Assembly: GCA_023436715.1 (NCBI GenBank) | Contig: JAEZIJ010000232.1 | Span: forward strand, 1-64,000 | Direction: 5' to 3' | Source: Acidobacteriota bacterium | Lineage (GTDB): Bacteria > Acidobacteriota > Terriglobia > Bryobacterales > Bryobacteraceae | DNA length: 64,000 bases | Shown here: positions 36,596 to 45,355 of the stretch, one piece after another | Numbering within the stretch: the stretch's first letter is position 1 | Layout: each line of letters begins with the position of its first letter | Made by a program: the position numbers and the translations under genes | The notes under the pieces: generated by a model | What the model saw: only the letters and a program-made list of their open reading frames with translations | Database searches by the model: none | Told to the model about the DNA's origin: nothing

Positions 36596-37429
36596 ATGGC
36601 TCATACACCCACAGGCGAAATGCCCAAGCTCCCGATTCCCGGCGTGCAGAATCTGATCGCGGTCGGTTCAGGTAAAGGAGGAGTAGGCAAGACCACGGTT
36701 GCCGTGAATCTCGCCCTGGCGCTGGCGAAACTAGGCCACCGCGTCGGCTTGCTCGACGCCGACGTGTATGGACCGAACGTCCCGCTGATGCTGGGTGTGA
36801 CCGAGGCTCCGCAGGCGATCGGTGAACGCATTCAGCCGATCGAGCGCCACGGGCTGCGCATCATGTCGATGGGGTTCATCAGCCCCGGCGACAAGCCGCT
36901 GATCTGGCGCGGGCCCATGCTGCACAGCGTAGTGCAGCAGTTCCTGCGCGGGGTTGATTGGGGCGACCTCGAGTACCTGATCGTCGATCTGCCGCCGGGA
37001 ACCGGCGACGTGCAGCTTACTCTGATCCAGACGGCGCCGATCACGGGATCAATCGTGGTGACTACGCCGTCCGACGTATCGCTCGAAGACGCACGGAAGG
37101 CCGTCCACATGTTCCGTCAGGTGCGGGTGGAGATCCTCGGCATCGTCGAGAACATGAGCTTCCTGATGTGCCCCCACTGCGACAAGCGCGTAGACGTGTT
37201 CAGCTACGGCGGAGGCCAGCGCACGGCGGCGGAAATGGGTGTGAACTTCCTCGGAGAAGTGCCGCTCGATCCCGCAGTGCGCGTCGGTGGCGATACCGGT
37301 GAATCGGTCGCACTGCGCAAGCCCGAGGACCCTCACGCCATCGCGTTTTACACGCTCGCGAAGAACTTGATCGCGCGCGTCGAGCAGGTGGGCGCGCCCA
37401 AGGGTCCGCGGATCGAAGTGACGGAGTAG
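36596..37429 (+). CDS. apbC: Mrp/NBP35-family Fe-S cluster carrier ATPase
   Basis: 277 aa; P-loop scaffold that carries and delivers 4Fe-4S clusters. Deviant Walker A GKGGVGKTTVAVNLA (~25), then LLDADVYGPNVPLMLG, YLIVDLPPGTGDVQLTL, and the cluster-binding MCPHC CxxC pair (~190). The N-terminal DUF59 domain found in longer Mrp proteins is absent; the start is right after MAHTPTGEMPKLPIPGVQN. The ATG follows TAGACT by 8 nt, hinting at a short or absent leader. Confidence 0.93.
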   Translation: MAHTPTGEMPKLPIPGVQNLIAVGSGKGGVGKTTVAVNLALALAKLGHRVGLLDADVYGPNVPLMLGVTEAPQAIGERIQPIERHGLRIMSMGFISPGDKPLIWRGPMLHSVVQQFLRGVDWGDLEYLIVDLPPGTGDVQLTLIQTAPITGSIVVTTPSDVSLEDARKAVHMFRQVRVEILGIVENMSFLMCPHCDKRVDVFSYGGGQRTAAEMGVNFLGEVPLDPAVRVGGDTGESVALRKPEDPHAIAFYTLAKNLIARVEQVGAPKGPRIEVTE

Positions 37430-37494
37430 GCCCCCAAGGTGGGGTCGGCCCTTCCGGGCTGCCGCCGGGCTAGCGGCATCGTCTCGAAACTGGC

Positions 37495-37869
37495 CTACAA
37501 AAGGGCTCCGACGAGCACCACGACCGAGCGTTCGATCGCAGTCTCGATCGCGTACGTTGCCAGCTTCTTGGCGAACCGGCTGCCGAACTCGTTGGCCGCC
37601 GCGCTGCGCAGGTGCACGGGCGTTTTCGGGAGTGCGGGCTGCAAAAAGTATCCACGTTCTCTCAGCAGAGTGGTGATTGCCGGTCCGCTAGTCAGCGCGG
37701 GGTCGTAGTGGACAACAATACTGCCCGTCAGCGTGTTCACTTCGGAGGAACGGACTCCGGGAACACCCGCCAGGAGCGCTTTCGCGGCGCTTGCCTTGGT
37801 CTCGTCCTTCTTGACGGCAGCCGACCTGACCCTCAGGCGGCCCGGAATGTGATGTACGTAGTAGCTCAC
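37495..37869 (-). CDS. HMA2-domain protein, 124 aa
   Basis: Residues ~1-75 form a ferredoxin-like HMA2 domain (HIPGRLRVRSAAVKKDETKASAAKALLAGVPGVRSSEVNTLTGSIVVHYDP), which lacks the metal-binding CxxC of classical HMA domains. The C-terminal ~45 residues include one hydrophobic helix (AIERSVVVLVGALL). It is last in a four-gene minus-strand cluster led by a P-type ATPase and probably serves that pump. Confidence 0.8.
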   Translation of the reverse strand: MSYYVHHIPGRLRVRSAAVKKDETKASAAKALLAGVPGVRSSEVNTLTGSIVVHYDPALTSGPAITTLLRERGYFLQPALPKTPVHLRSAAANEFGSRFAKKLATYAIETAIERSVVVLVGALL

Positions 37870-37915
37870 AGGAGCATCTCCATCTTCATTCGATCAGGCT
37901 CCTGTTACGCTTTTG

Positions 37916-38404
37916 TTACGGCAAGGTGAATTGTGGCAACGATTTACCGCCTTTAATCGGCCAAATCAGCACCAGAGCGGACCAGAGCAGAGTGAAAGCC
38001 GGCGGAAGAAACTGCTTTCTAAGGACTTGCACCGTCGCGCCAGCTACCAGGAACAGCACGACCGCGCTCCTCAGGTCCACCTGCCCCCGGGTGATGCCGA
38101 CCAGGCCCTCGTCGACGTCGCCAACGCGGTCCGCGAGCCGATCCGCAAGCATAAGGGCAGCCGCGGTCGTCGTGATGAGTGAAAAGAGACCGTGACGCTC
38201 GGCGAAGCTGCCGATGGCCTCCAGGTCGCCATCGTGCTTGATGAGGATGTTGCCGGTGCGGGAATCCGTGTGGACGGCCTGAACGGTATCGAGCTCCGTT
38301 AGCTTCTGCCCTACATGCGCGAAATACTGCGGATCGTGCTTCTTCTCGGGGATGTGCAGCCGGACCCGGCCGTGCATTTTGTGTTTGATGTGAGCTCGCG
38401 GCAT
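37916..38404 (-). CDS. HMA2-domain membrane protein, 162 aa
   Basis: Starts at ATG 38404 (GAGGG upstream). An N-terminal HMA2-like domain (HKMHGRVRLHIPEKKHDPQYFAHVGQKLTELDTVQAVHTDSRTGNILIKHDGDLE) without a CxxC pair is followed by two or three hydrophobic helices (SLITTTAAALMLADRLA; AVVLFLVAGATVQVL; FTLLWSALVLIWPI). It is separated by 7 bp from the DUF5132-like gene upstream and by 46 bp from the second HMA2 gene. Confidence 0.8.
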   Translation of the reverse strand: MPRAHIKHKMHGRVRLHIPEKKHDPQYFAHVGQKLTELDTVQAVHTDSRTGNILIKHDGDLEAIGSFAERHGLFSLITTTAAALMLADRLADRVGDVDEGLVGITRGQVDLRSAVVLFLVAGATVQVLRKQFLPPAFTLLWSALVLIWPIKGGKSLPQFTLP

Positions 38405-38411
38405 AGGTCCC

Positions 38412-38717
38412 TCAGTTGACGGTCTCCGGTTCGCCTGGAGCAGCGCCGTGATTGCCGCCCTGCTCGGGGCGGCCCTGGCGCTCGGCATCGAGCTCCGCCC
38501 GGGCCTCGGCCACGAGGTCCTCGAACGCCTCCCCGAATTCGGCGGTCTTCTCCCGTCCCTTGTCCAGGAAAGTCAGACTCGACTTAATCGCGGCCTTGGC
38601 GAGCGGCCTGCCCATACCCCGGAAAGCCGGACCGATGTTCTTGAGCAGCCCGGCGGCAGCCAAGCCGATAGCAATGCCGATAAGCACATTTCTCTGCTCA
38701 TCTTCCAGTAACGCCAT
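38412..38717 (-). CDS. DUF5132-like small membrane protein, 101 aa
   Basis: MALLEDEQRNVLIGIAIG begins a hydrophobic glycine-rich helix (~10-30), followed by a basic amphipathic region (PLAKAAIKSSLTFLDKGREKTAEFGEAFEDLVAEARAEL) and an unstructured tail. It fits the DUF5132 pattern, which is often found beside HMA2 proteins and P-type ATPases. It begins 19 bp after the ATPase stop. The role, perhaps in regulating or assembling the pump, is inference. Confidence 0.75.
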   Translation of the reverse strand: MALLEDEQRNVLIGIAIGLAAAGLLKNIGPAFRGMGRPLAKAAIKSSLTFLDKGREKTAEFGEAFEDLVAEARAELDAERQGRPEQGGNHGAAPGEPETVN

Positions 38718-38736
38718 ATCTTAAGATTCCTTAAGT

Positions 38737-41697
38737 CTATTCTGACGCGAGTTGCCGCTCTGTCAAGTCGTTTATCGCGTTCGGGGCCGGAAGCCGCCGC
38801 TTCATCGCTTCGTTCACCGTGAGACTGGCGAGCGAGGCAGTACCGCAGACCAGAGCGTCGATGAGACCCACGCGCTCGGTCCCGAGTACAGCCGACAGGC
38901 CGAACTGGGAGAGCAGAAGCGCGGCGAAACCACCGAGCAGAGACGCGGACAGCATGTGGTTTGAGGCGCCTTCGAGCATGCCGGCCGACTCCGAACGGGC
39001 GGAGAAGCCGTGGAGTAGTTGAGCGGCGGTGAGCGTGAGGAAAGCGATCGATCCCGCGCGCGCCCCCGCGCCGTAACGGGAGATGCCATACGCATAAGCC
39101 GCCGCGGCCGCCCCGGACATGACCGCGGCCTGCGTTCCCAGACGCCGCAGTTCCGGTTTTCCGAGCACAGGCTGCCAGGGATCGGCCGGCGGACGCCGCA
39201 TGATGCCCGGTTCGGCTGGCCCGACCGCGAGCGCGATTTCCGGGAAGACGTCCGTAATGAGGTTGATCCAAAGCAGTTGGCGGGCGGTGAGCGGCTGCCC
39301 CGCCCCGGCCGCAAGCGAGCCGAGCGTGAGCAATACCTCGCTCGCGTTCGTGGCGGAGATGTAATGAATGGATTTACGGATGTTGTCGTGGACGCGGCGG
39401 CCTTCACGCACGGCGGGCAGCAGGGTCTGGATGTTGTCCTCGGTCAGGATGACATCGGCGACCTCGCGGGCCACTTGCGTCCCGCCCCGGCCGAGTGCGA
39501 TACCGACGTCGGCGGCCTTGAGCGCCGGGCCGTCGTTGATGCCGTCGCCGGTCATGGCTACGACGGCGCCCGTGCTCTGGAGCGCGCGCACGATTCTCAG
39601 CTTTTGCGCGGGGTTCACGCGCGAGAAGATCTGGGCGCTCGATACACCCTCGCCCAGTTCGGCGGACTCCAGGCTTTCCAGGCGGGTGGAATCGAAGACG
39701 TTGAGGTGGCGTCCGCCGTTCAGATCGAGCGCCCGGCCCACGGCGTGCGCGGTGGCGGTCTGGTCCCCCGTAACCATCACCGGGCGGATACCGGCGGCGC
39801 GGAATTCGCGCATCAACTCCATGAGGCCTTCGCGCGGGGGGTCGGCGATGCCGACCAGACCCAGCCAGACCAGGCCGTGCTCCCCGGTATCGCGGCAGGC
39901 GACCCCGAGGACGCGCAGGGCGGCGCCGGCCATGCGTTCGTTCTCGCCCTGGATCTGGCGCCGTTCGGCATCCGTGAGGGGATGCAGGCCGCCGCCGTTG
40001 GCGACGCGGCCGCAGAGCGCGAGCACCTCCGCAGGGCTCCCCTTCACGGCTTCCAGCGTGCGGCCGGCTCCCGCGTCGTGTATTGTCGTCATGCGGTTCT
40101 GCTGGTCCGTTCGCTGGAAGATTGTGCGCAAGGGGTAGCGGCGGCGCAGCGCCGGGACGTCGAGCCCGCTGTTCAAGGCCATGCGGACGAGCGCGGCCTC
40201 GGTCGGGGAGCCGTTCACCGCTACGCAACCGTTGATTTGCTCCAGCTCGGCTTCGCTACAGAGCGAGCAGATTTCGAGGAGCCTGAGCAGTTCGGGGTGG
40301 ACGGACAGTTCCAGCGGCTTGCCGCCGGAGAAGAACGTGCCCCCGCTCACTTCGTACCGGCTCTTGCCGGCCGAAACCGCGACCACGGACATCTGGTTCA
40401 GAGTGAGGGTGCCGGTCTTGTCGAAGCAGACGACCTCGACCGTTCCCAGCGTTTCGACGGCCTCTATGCGGCGCACAAGCACTTTGTTCCGCATCATCGA
40501 TTTCACGCTGCCGGCCAGCGCGACCGTGGCGACCGTGGGCAGGTTTTCCGGAACCGCGGCGACGGCGAGCGCAATCGCGCTGCGTGCCATTTCGAGCAGC
40601 GAGTAGCCGCGGAGGAGCCCCAGGGCAAGGGCGGCAGCCGCGATTCCGCCCGTCCACCAGACCATCTGGCCCCCGAGCGCACGCAGTTGCCGCTGCATAG
40701 GCGTTTCGCGCTGCGCGCTGGATGCAATCAGTTCCTGGACCGCGCCGATTTCCGTGCTCCGGCCGGTGGCGACAACCACCGCCGCGCCGCTTCCGCCGGT
40801 GATCGCGGAGCCGCGGTAGACCATGTTGACGCGGTCCGCGAGCGGCAGTCCGGGGTCGGACAGCGCCCGCGTGACTTTATCCACGGGCATGCTTTCGCCG
40901 GTCAGCGCGGATTCGTCCACGGTAAGGCTGTCTACGGCGACGAGGCGGGCGTCGGCGGGCACCTGGCCGCCGCGCGCAAGAAGGATCAGGTCGCCCGGGA
41001 TGACGCGTTCCGCCCGGATCTGCGCGGTCCGGCCGTCGCGAACCACCACGGCAACCGGCTCGGCAAGGTTCAGCAGGGATGTGACGGTGCGCTCGGCCTG
41101 GGCCTCTGTGTAGGCGCCGATCGAGGCGTTGAGCAGAACGACCGCTGAAATCACCACTGCGTCGGCGATGCCTCCGGTTGCTACGGAGACGGCGGCCGAG
41201 CCGGCTAGCAGCAGCACGGGCAGGCTCTTGAACTGGTCGATGAAGATCTGGAGCGCCGAGCGGCCGTTCGGCTGCGGCAGGACGTTCGGACCGTACTCGG
41301 CAAGCCTTTCGGCCGCGACCGACGAGGCCAGTCCCTGGGTGGGAGAAGTGTGCCAGAAACCGGCGACCTCGCCCGTAGTGGCTGTGTGCCAGAGTGTGGC
41401 ACAGGCCTCCTGACCTGTGCTGCACACGCCGGGAGGCCTGTGCCACTCCCGGCACACGACCTCGATCAAGCCGACGACTTCAGGGATCTGGCGATCCGGA
41501 TCGAAGTAGACGAGTACGCTGCTCGTGACCGTGTTGGCCGCGACGTTCCTGATTCCCGGTTTGCCTGGGAGTTCCTTTTCCAGTGCGCGCTTCAGGTCGG
41601 GGCATCCGTGCAGGCCGGCGACCCTAAACCTTGCCCTTCCCCGTATCGCGGTGTGAATTGCAGAAATGGCGCCCTCGCCCGGGCTACCGTTCCCCAT
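38737..41697 (-). CDS. Cation-translocating P-type ATPase with N-terminal HMA2-like domain
   Basis: About 986 aa from ATG 41697; TTG 41727 would add 10 residues. N-terminal HMA2-like domain (GRARFRVAGLHGCPDLKRALEK), then cation-ATPase N-domain (GLASSVAAERLAEYGPNVLP), actuator (DESALTGESMPVDK), TM4 VPENLPTVATVAL, phosphorylation site DKTGTLTLNQ with Asp426, and hinge TGDGINDGPALKAADVGIALG. The TM4 PENLP resembles P2-type PEGLP rather than the CPC of heavy-metal pumps, so Ca, Mg or monovalent transport is likelier. The linker after the HMA2 domain is encoded by a palindromic repeat (41384-41457). It leads a four-gene cluster. Confidence 0.92.
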   Translation of the reverse strand: MGNGSPGEGAISAIHTAIRGRARFRVAGLHGCPDLKRALEKELPGKPGIRNVAANTVTSSVLVYFDPDRQIPEVVGLIEVVCREWHRPPGVCSTGQEACATLWHTATTGEVAGFWHTSPTQGLASSVAAERLAEYGPNVLPQPNGRSALQIFIDQFKSLPVLLLAGSAAVSVATGGIADAVVISAVVLLNASIGAYTEAQAERTVTSLLNLAEPVAVVVRDGRTAQIRAERVIPGDLILLARGGQVPADARLVAVDSLTVDESALTGESMPVDKVTRALSDPGLPLADRVNMVYRGSAITGGSGAAVVVATGRSTEIGAVQELIASSAQRETPMQRQLRALGGQMVWWTGGIAAAALALGLLRGYSLLEMARSAIALAVAAVPENLPTVATVALAGSVKSMMRNKVLVRRIEAVETLGTVEVVCFDKTGTLTLNQMSVVAVSAGKSRYEVSGGTFFSGGKPLELSVHPELLRLLEICSLCSEAELEQINGCVAVNGSPTEAALVRMALNSGLDVPALRRRYPLRTIFQRTDQQNRMTTIHDAGAGRTLEAVKGSPAEVLALCGRVANGGGLHPLTDAERRQIQGENERMAGAALRVLGVACRDTGEHGLVWLGLVGIADPPREGLMELMREFRAAGIRPVMVTGDQTATAHAVGRALDLNGGRHLNVFDSTRLESLESAELGEGVSSAQIFSRVNPAQKLRIVRALQSTGAVVAMTGDGINDGPALKAADVGIALGRGGTQVAREVADVILTEDNIQTLLPAVREGRRVHDNIRKSIHYISATNASEVLLTLGSLAAGAGQPLTARQLLWINLITDVFPEIALAVGPAEPGIMRRPPADPWQPVLGKPELRRLGTQAAVMSGAAAAAYAYGISRYGAGARAGSIAFLTLTAAQLLHGFSARSESAGMLEGASNHMLSASLLGGFAALLLSQFGLSAVLGTERVGLIDALVCGTASLASLTVNEAMKRRLPAPNAINDLTERQLASE
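41384..41457. repeat. Long inverted repeat inside the P-type ATPase gene (family C)
   Basis: Arms 41384-41410 and 41432-41457 are near-perfect reverse complements (inner 13 bp GGCACAGGCCTCC / GGAGGCCTGTGCC exact), with a ~21-bp loop. It encodes about 25 residues (roughly 81-105) rich in Cys, Trp and His, between the HMA2 and cation-ATPase domains, and keeps the frame open. Confidence 0.8.
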
Positions 41698-41805
41698 GTT
41701 GTGCTTTGCCACCTCCGGTCGGGACAATCAAATGATACCCCCAAATCGGGAGTTAGATGAACGTTCGTTAAGGCAAAGCGGGGTATCGAGCAGGTCAGGC
41801 CTGTT

Positions 41806-44247
41806 CTACTCGCAGCGCAAGGCGGTGAGCGGCGATACCTTCGTCGCACGCCGGGCTGGCGTGTAGCTCGCGGCGATAGCGGCTCCGAACAGGACAGCGG
41901 CGACGCAGCCGAAGGTCAGCGGATCGGTTGCTTTGACACCGAACAGCATACCCGAGATGAGCCGGGTGAGGCCGAGCGCGGCAACCGCGCCGATGGCAAT
42001 TCCGAGACCGCCTAGCAGTGCGGCCTTTCCGATCACCATACGCATGATGTCGCCCGCCGTGGCCCCCATCGCGAGGCGGACGCCGATCTCATGGCTGCGG
42101 CGGTTCACGGCGTACGCCATCACTCCGTAGATCCCCACGACGGCCAGCAGCAGCGCCAGACCGGCAAAGATGGCCAGCAGCAGCATGTTCAGACGGCGCG
42201 AGGCAACGGACCCTGAGACGAGCTGTTCCGCGGTGCGCACGTCTGTAACCAGCGCGCTCGGGTCGAGTTCGGCGCTCGCGCGGCGCACGGCCGCGGCCAG
42301 CGTGCCCGGCTCGCCTTCGGAACGGACCACCAGGGTCACACCCCGGCGCGGAAACTGATAACCGGACCAGTACCAGATCGGAGGCGCCTCCGAGTCCGGC
42401 CCGTAGTCGCGCGTGTCGCCCACGAGGCCGATCACCGTCACTAGAGGCCCGTTCATCTCCGGGAAGCCGTACCGGAAGCTCTTGCCGACGGGGTCCTCGT
42501 TCGGCCAGAACCGCCTGGCCATGGTCTCGTTGATCAGAACGGCAAAGGTCTTGCCGCGGAACCACTCGGCAATCCTGTCGCGGCGAAAGTCCCCGACACG
42601 CCCGTCCGCCGGAGTGAACAGCCGGCCGCGCAGCAGGGGGATTCCCATCGTGCGGAAGTACTCCGGGTGCGCCACGCGGTGGTCCGCGCTCGGCAGTTTG
42701 CCGCGCGGCGGGATGGGCTGGTCGGCGCGGCAGAACACGGCACTGGAGAACATCCCGCCGAGCGGTATCTGGTCGATGCTGCCGGCCGATTTGACACCGG
42801 GCATCGCCTGCGCCCGCTCGACGAGCCTGTCGTAGAACGCGGAGGCCTGCTCGAAGGAGATGGCGTCGGAGTCAGGCAGGCTCACCTTCGCCATCAGCAT
42901 GTGTTCCGTCCGGAATCCAAGGCGGACGTTCATGAGCTTATCGAGTGTGCGCAGCAGGAGCCCCGCGCCCACCAGGAGCACCAGCGAAAGGGCGACTTCG
43001 GCGACGACGAGCGCGTCCCGCAGGCGTCCGCGGGAGGATGCGCCGGTGGTGCGCGTACCGTCGCGCATGGCGTCGCTCAGATTCACGCGGAGGCCGTCGA
43101 GGGCCGGGAAGAGGCCGAACAGCACCCCGGTCAGCAGCGAGACGAGCAGCGTGAAACCGAGAACGCGAAGGTCGATGCTCAGCCCGCCGGCCGCCAGGGA
43201 TGCGGGCACGAGGCGAATCAGCCCGGCGAAACTCCAGCGCGCGAGCAGGATGCCGAGCGCGCCTCCCGCAATGGCCAGCAACACGCTTTCGGTGAGCAGT
43301 TGCCGGACGACGTGCCACCGCGACGCGCCTAGGGCGGCCCGGAGCGCCATCTCCTTCTTGCGGTCCGACGCCCGCGCCAGCAGTAGGTTCGCCACGTTTA
43401 CGCACGCGATCAAAAGGATGAAAGACACGGCGCCGAGCAGCATGGTGACGGGCTGGCGCGAGTCTCCCGCCACGCGTTCGCGCAGGCCGGTCACCCTGGC
43501 CCCGATGCCCGTGTTCCACGCCGGGTACGTCTTCTCAAGGCGGGCGGCGATCGTGCTCATCTGCGCCTGCGCTTTCTCCAGTGTGACGCCTCCATCCAGC
43601 CGCGCGATGGCGTACACGCCATTGTGGTTCTCGCGCATGTAGAGGACCGACCGCGTGACAGTGTCGGAAATGGGAATGAGGACGTCCATTGCCTGGTAAA
43701 ACCGGAACTCCGCCGGCAGGACGCCGATGACCGTGTAGTTGCGCTGATCGACCGAGACGGGTTTGCCGAGGACGGCCGGGTCCGAACCGAAGCGCGTCTG
43801 CCAGATCTTGTAGGTGAGTATGGCGACGGGCGCGGCGCCCTCGCGGTCGTCCTCGGCGCGGAAGTCGCGGCCGAGGAGGGGAGAGATGCGCAGCGCGCGC
43901 AGGAAATCGGCGGCAACAAAGCCGGCGGGAATACGTTCGGCGGTTCCCGAGACCATCATGGTGGCGTCGTGCACGTGATGGGCGGCCATCGCTTCGAAAA
44001 CGTCAGCCTGCTTCTTCCAGTCGAGGTAGTTCGGGTAGGACACGGAAATCCTGCCGCCGCCACTCCTACCTTCAGCGATTTCCACGAGCCGGTCCGCGTC
44101 CGGATAGGGCAGCGGGCGCAGGAAAACCGCGTTTACGACGCTGAAGATGGCGGTATTGGCGCCTATGCCGAGCCCGAGGGCAAGAACGGCGATGCCAGTC
44201 AGGCCCGGGGATTTCAGCAGGGTGCGGACGGCGTACCGGATGTTCAT
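41806..44247 (-). CDS. ADOP-type ABC transporter permease (MacB/FtsX duplicated)
   Basis: 813 aa. MacB-like periplasmic core after helix 1 (MNIRYAVRTLLKSPGLTGIAVLALGLGIGANTAIFSVVNAVFLRPLPYP), a first FtsX domain (~280-420), a second MacB-like core, and a C-terminal FtsX domain (LAVVGIYGVMAYAVNRRSHEIGVRLAMGATAGDIMRMV). This duplicated orphan-permease architecture is characteristic of Acidobacteriota. No ATPase gene is adjacent, as is usual for ADOP. Substrate unknown. Confidence 0.93.
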   Translation of the reverse strand: MNIRYAVRTLLKSPGLTGIAVLALGLGIGANTAIFSVVNAVFLRPLPYPDADRLVEIAEGRSGGGRISVSYPNYLDWKKQADVFEAMAAHHVHDATMMVSGTAERIPAGFVAADFLRALRISPLLGRDFRAEDDREGAAPVAILTYKIWQTRFGSDPAVLGKPVSVDQRNYTVIGVLPAEFRFYQAMDVLIPISDTVTRSVLYMRENHNGVYAIARLDGGVTLEKAQAQMSTIAARLEKTYPAWNTGIGARVTGLRERVAGDSRQPVTMLLGAVSFILLIACVNVANLLLARASDRKKEMALRAALGASRWHVVRQLLTESVLLAIAGGALGILLARWSFAGLIRLVPASLAAGGLSIDLRVLGFTLLVSLLTGVLFGLFPALDGLRVNLSDAMRDGTRTTGASSRGRLRDALVVAEVALSLVLLVGAGLLLRTLDKLMNVRLGFRTEHMLMAKVSLPDSDAISFEQASAFYDRLVERAQAMPGVKSAGSIDQIPLGGMFSSAVFCRADQPIPPRGKLPSADHRVAHPEYFRTMGIPLLRGRLFTPADGRVGDFRRDRIAEWFRGKTFAVLINETMARRFWPNEDPVGKSFRYGFPEMNGPLVTVIGLVGDTRDYGPDSEAPPIWYWSGYQFPRRGVTLVVRSEGEPGTLAAAVRRASAELDPSALVTDVRTAEQLVSGSVASRRLNMLLLAIFAGLALLLAVVGIYGVMAYAVNRRSHEIGVRLAMGATAGDIMRMVIGKAALLGGLGIAIGAVAALGLTRLISGMLFGVKATDPLTFGCVAAVLFGAAIAASYTPARRATKVSPLTALRCE

Positions 44248-44313
44248 ACACCCAAGTACGCCGGGGCAGACCCGGGAGTTCGCAGTTTCTTGGTGGCACG
44301 CGACGCGTGCGCT

Positions 44314-45354
44314 CTACCTACCCGCCACCACAGCCGGTTTCTTTGGCACTCCTTTCGGGTGGCAGTCGATGCACTTCACGAAGTGGATGTTGTGCGCGCT
44401 CTTCGGGTCTTTGAACGTCGTATCCATCTTCTCCACATCGAGGCCGCAGTTGGAGAGTCGCGGGTGGCAGTTGGCGCAGGAGGCGCGGGTCTGCTGGCTG
44501 TGCTTCTGGTGGCAGGCGAGGCAGCTCAAACCTTCATGGACTCCGACCGGGGTGCGGTCGTCGCCCGAGTTCACCTGCATGCTCGCCAGCGGCGCGTGGC
44601 ACTGGTAGCAGAGCGACTGCCGGCGGTCCGGGCTGATCTTCACGGCGCGCATACCTTCGAGCATCGCCGGCAGCGGCAGTGTTTTCACGGAGTAGCTTCC
44701 CTCGCCGCGGCGGTCGTAGAGCGCCAGCGAGGGCGGGAACAACTGCTTATCCGGCTTCGATAGCGGTTCCCCGGTGCGGTGTACCTGGTGGCAGGCGAGG
44801 CACGGAATCGCGGCGCGCTGGGCCATCTCCGGCGACCGCATCTTCCACGGTCCCTTGGTATCCACGGGCGTCACGAGGTCGCCGATGCTCCCGGCGTAGT
44901 GCATGCCGTGGCAGCGCAGGCAGTCGTCCATCAGTTGGCGCTGGCGGTTGTGCTTCGAGTCGGTGAAGAATCTCTGGTAGGTGGCCGAATGCGGTCCGGT
45001 CCTCCACTGCGCGAATTCCTGCTGGTGGCAGCTCTGGCAGCGCTCAGCCACGGGGTACAGTTCGGTGTGCTTGAGCCGGACGCGCTCGGGCACGTTGTTG
45101 CCCCAGTGCGTGACGACGCGGCGGAAGTTCGCCAGATGGAAGCCGACGTCGAATGTGAGGGCGTCGCCGTGGCACTGGGTACACTTCACGTTGCGATGCG
45201 TGGAGGAATGCCAGTTGTCATATGACGATTGGATTTCGTGGCACCTGGCACAGGCCTTCCCGCCACCCGACTCGTAAACGAAGCTGCCCACCGGGACGGC
45301 CAGCAAGAGGAGAACCGGGCTGGCGATCGCCAGATAGCGATATTTCGCTTTCAT
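44314..45354 (-). CDS. Membrane-anchored nonaheme c-type cytochrome
   Basis: 346 aa with an N-terminal anchor (YLAIASPVLLLLAVPVGSFVYE) and nine CXXCH haem sites in order: CARCH, CTQCH, CQSCH, CLRCH, CLACH, CYQCH, CLACH, CANCH, CIDCH. The N-terminal pair with the anchor resembles NapC/NirT quinol-dehydrogenase cytochromes; the rest looks like decahaem or NrfB-like electron conduits. It follows the GMC gene by one base, so it is probably the electron acceptor of that dehydrogenase, replacing the trihaem subunit of classic gluconate dehydrogenase. Confidence 0.9.
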   Translation of the reverse strand: MKAKYRYLAIASPVLLLLAVPVGSFVYESGGGKACARCHEIQSSYDNWHSSTHRNVKCTQCHGDALTFDVGFHLANFRRVVTHWGNNVPERVRLKHTELYPVAERCQSCHQQEFAQWRTGPHSATYQRFFTDSKHNRQRQLMDDCLRCHGMHYAGSIGDLVTPVDTKGPWKMRSPEMAQRAAIPCLACHQVHRTGEPLSKPDKQLFPPSLALYDRRGEGSYSVKTLPLPAMLEGMRAVKISPDRRQSLCYQCHAPLASMQVNSGDDRTPVGVHEGLSCLACHQKHSQQTRASCANCHPRLSNCGLDVEKMDTTFKDPKSAHNIHFVKCIDCHPKGVPKKPAVVAGR

Positions 45355-45355
45355 A

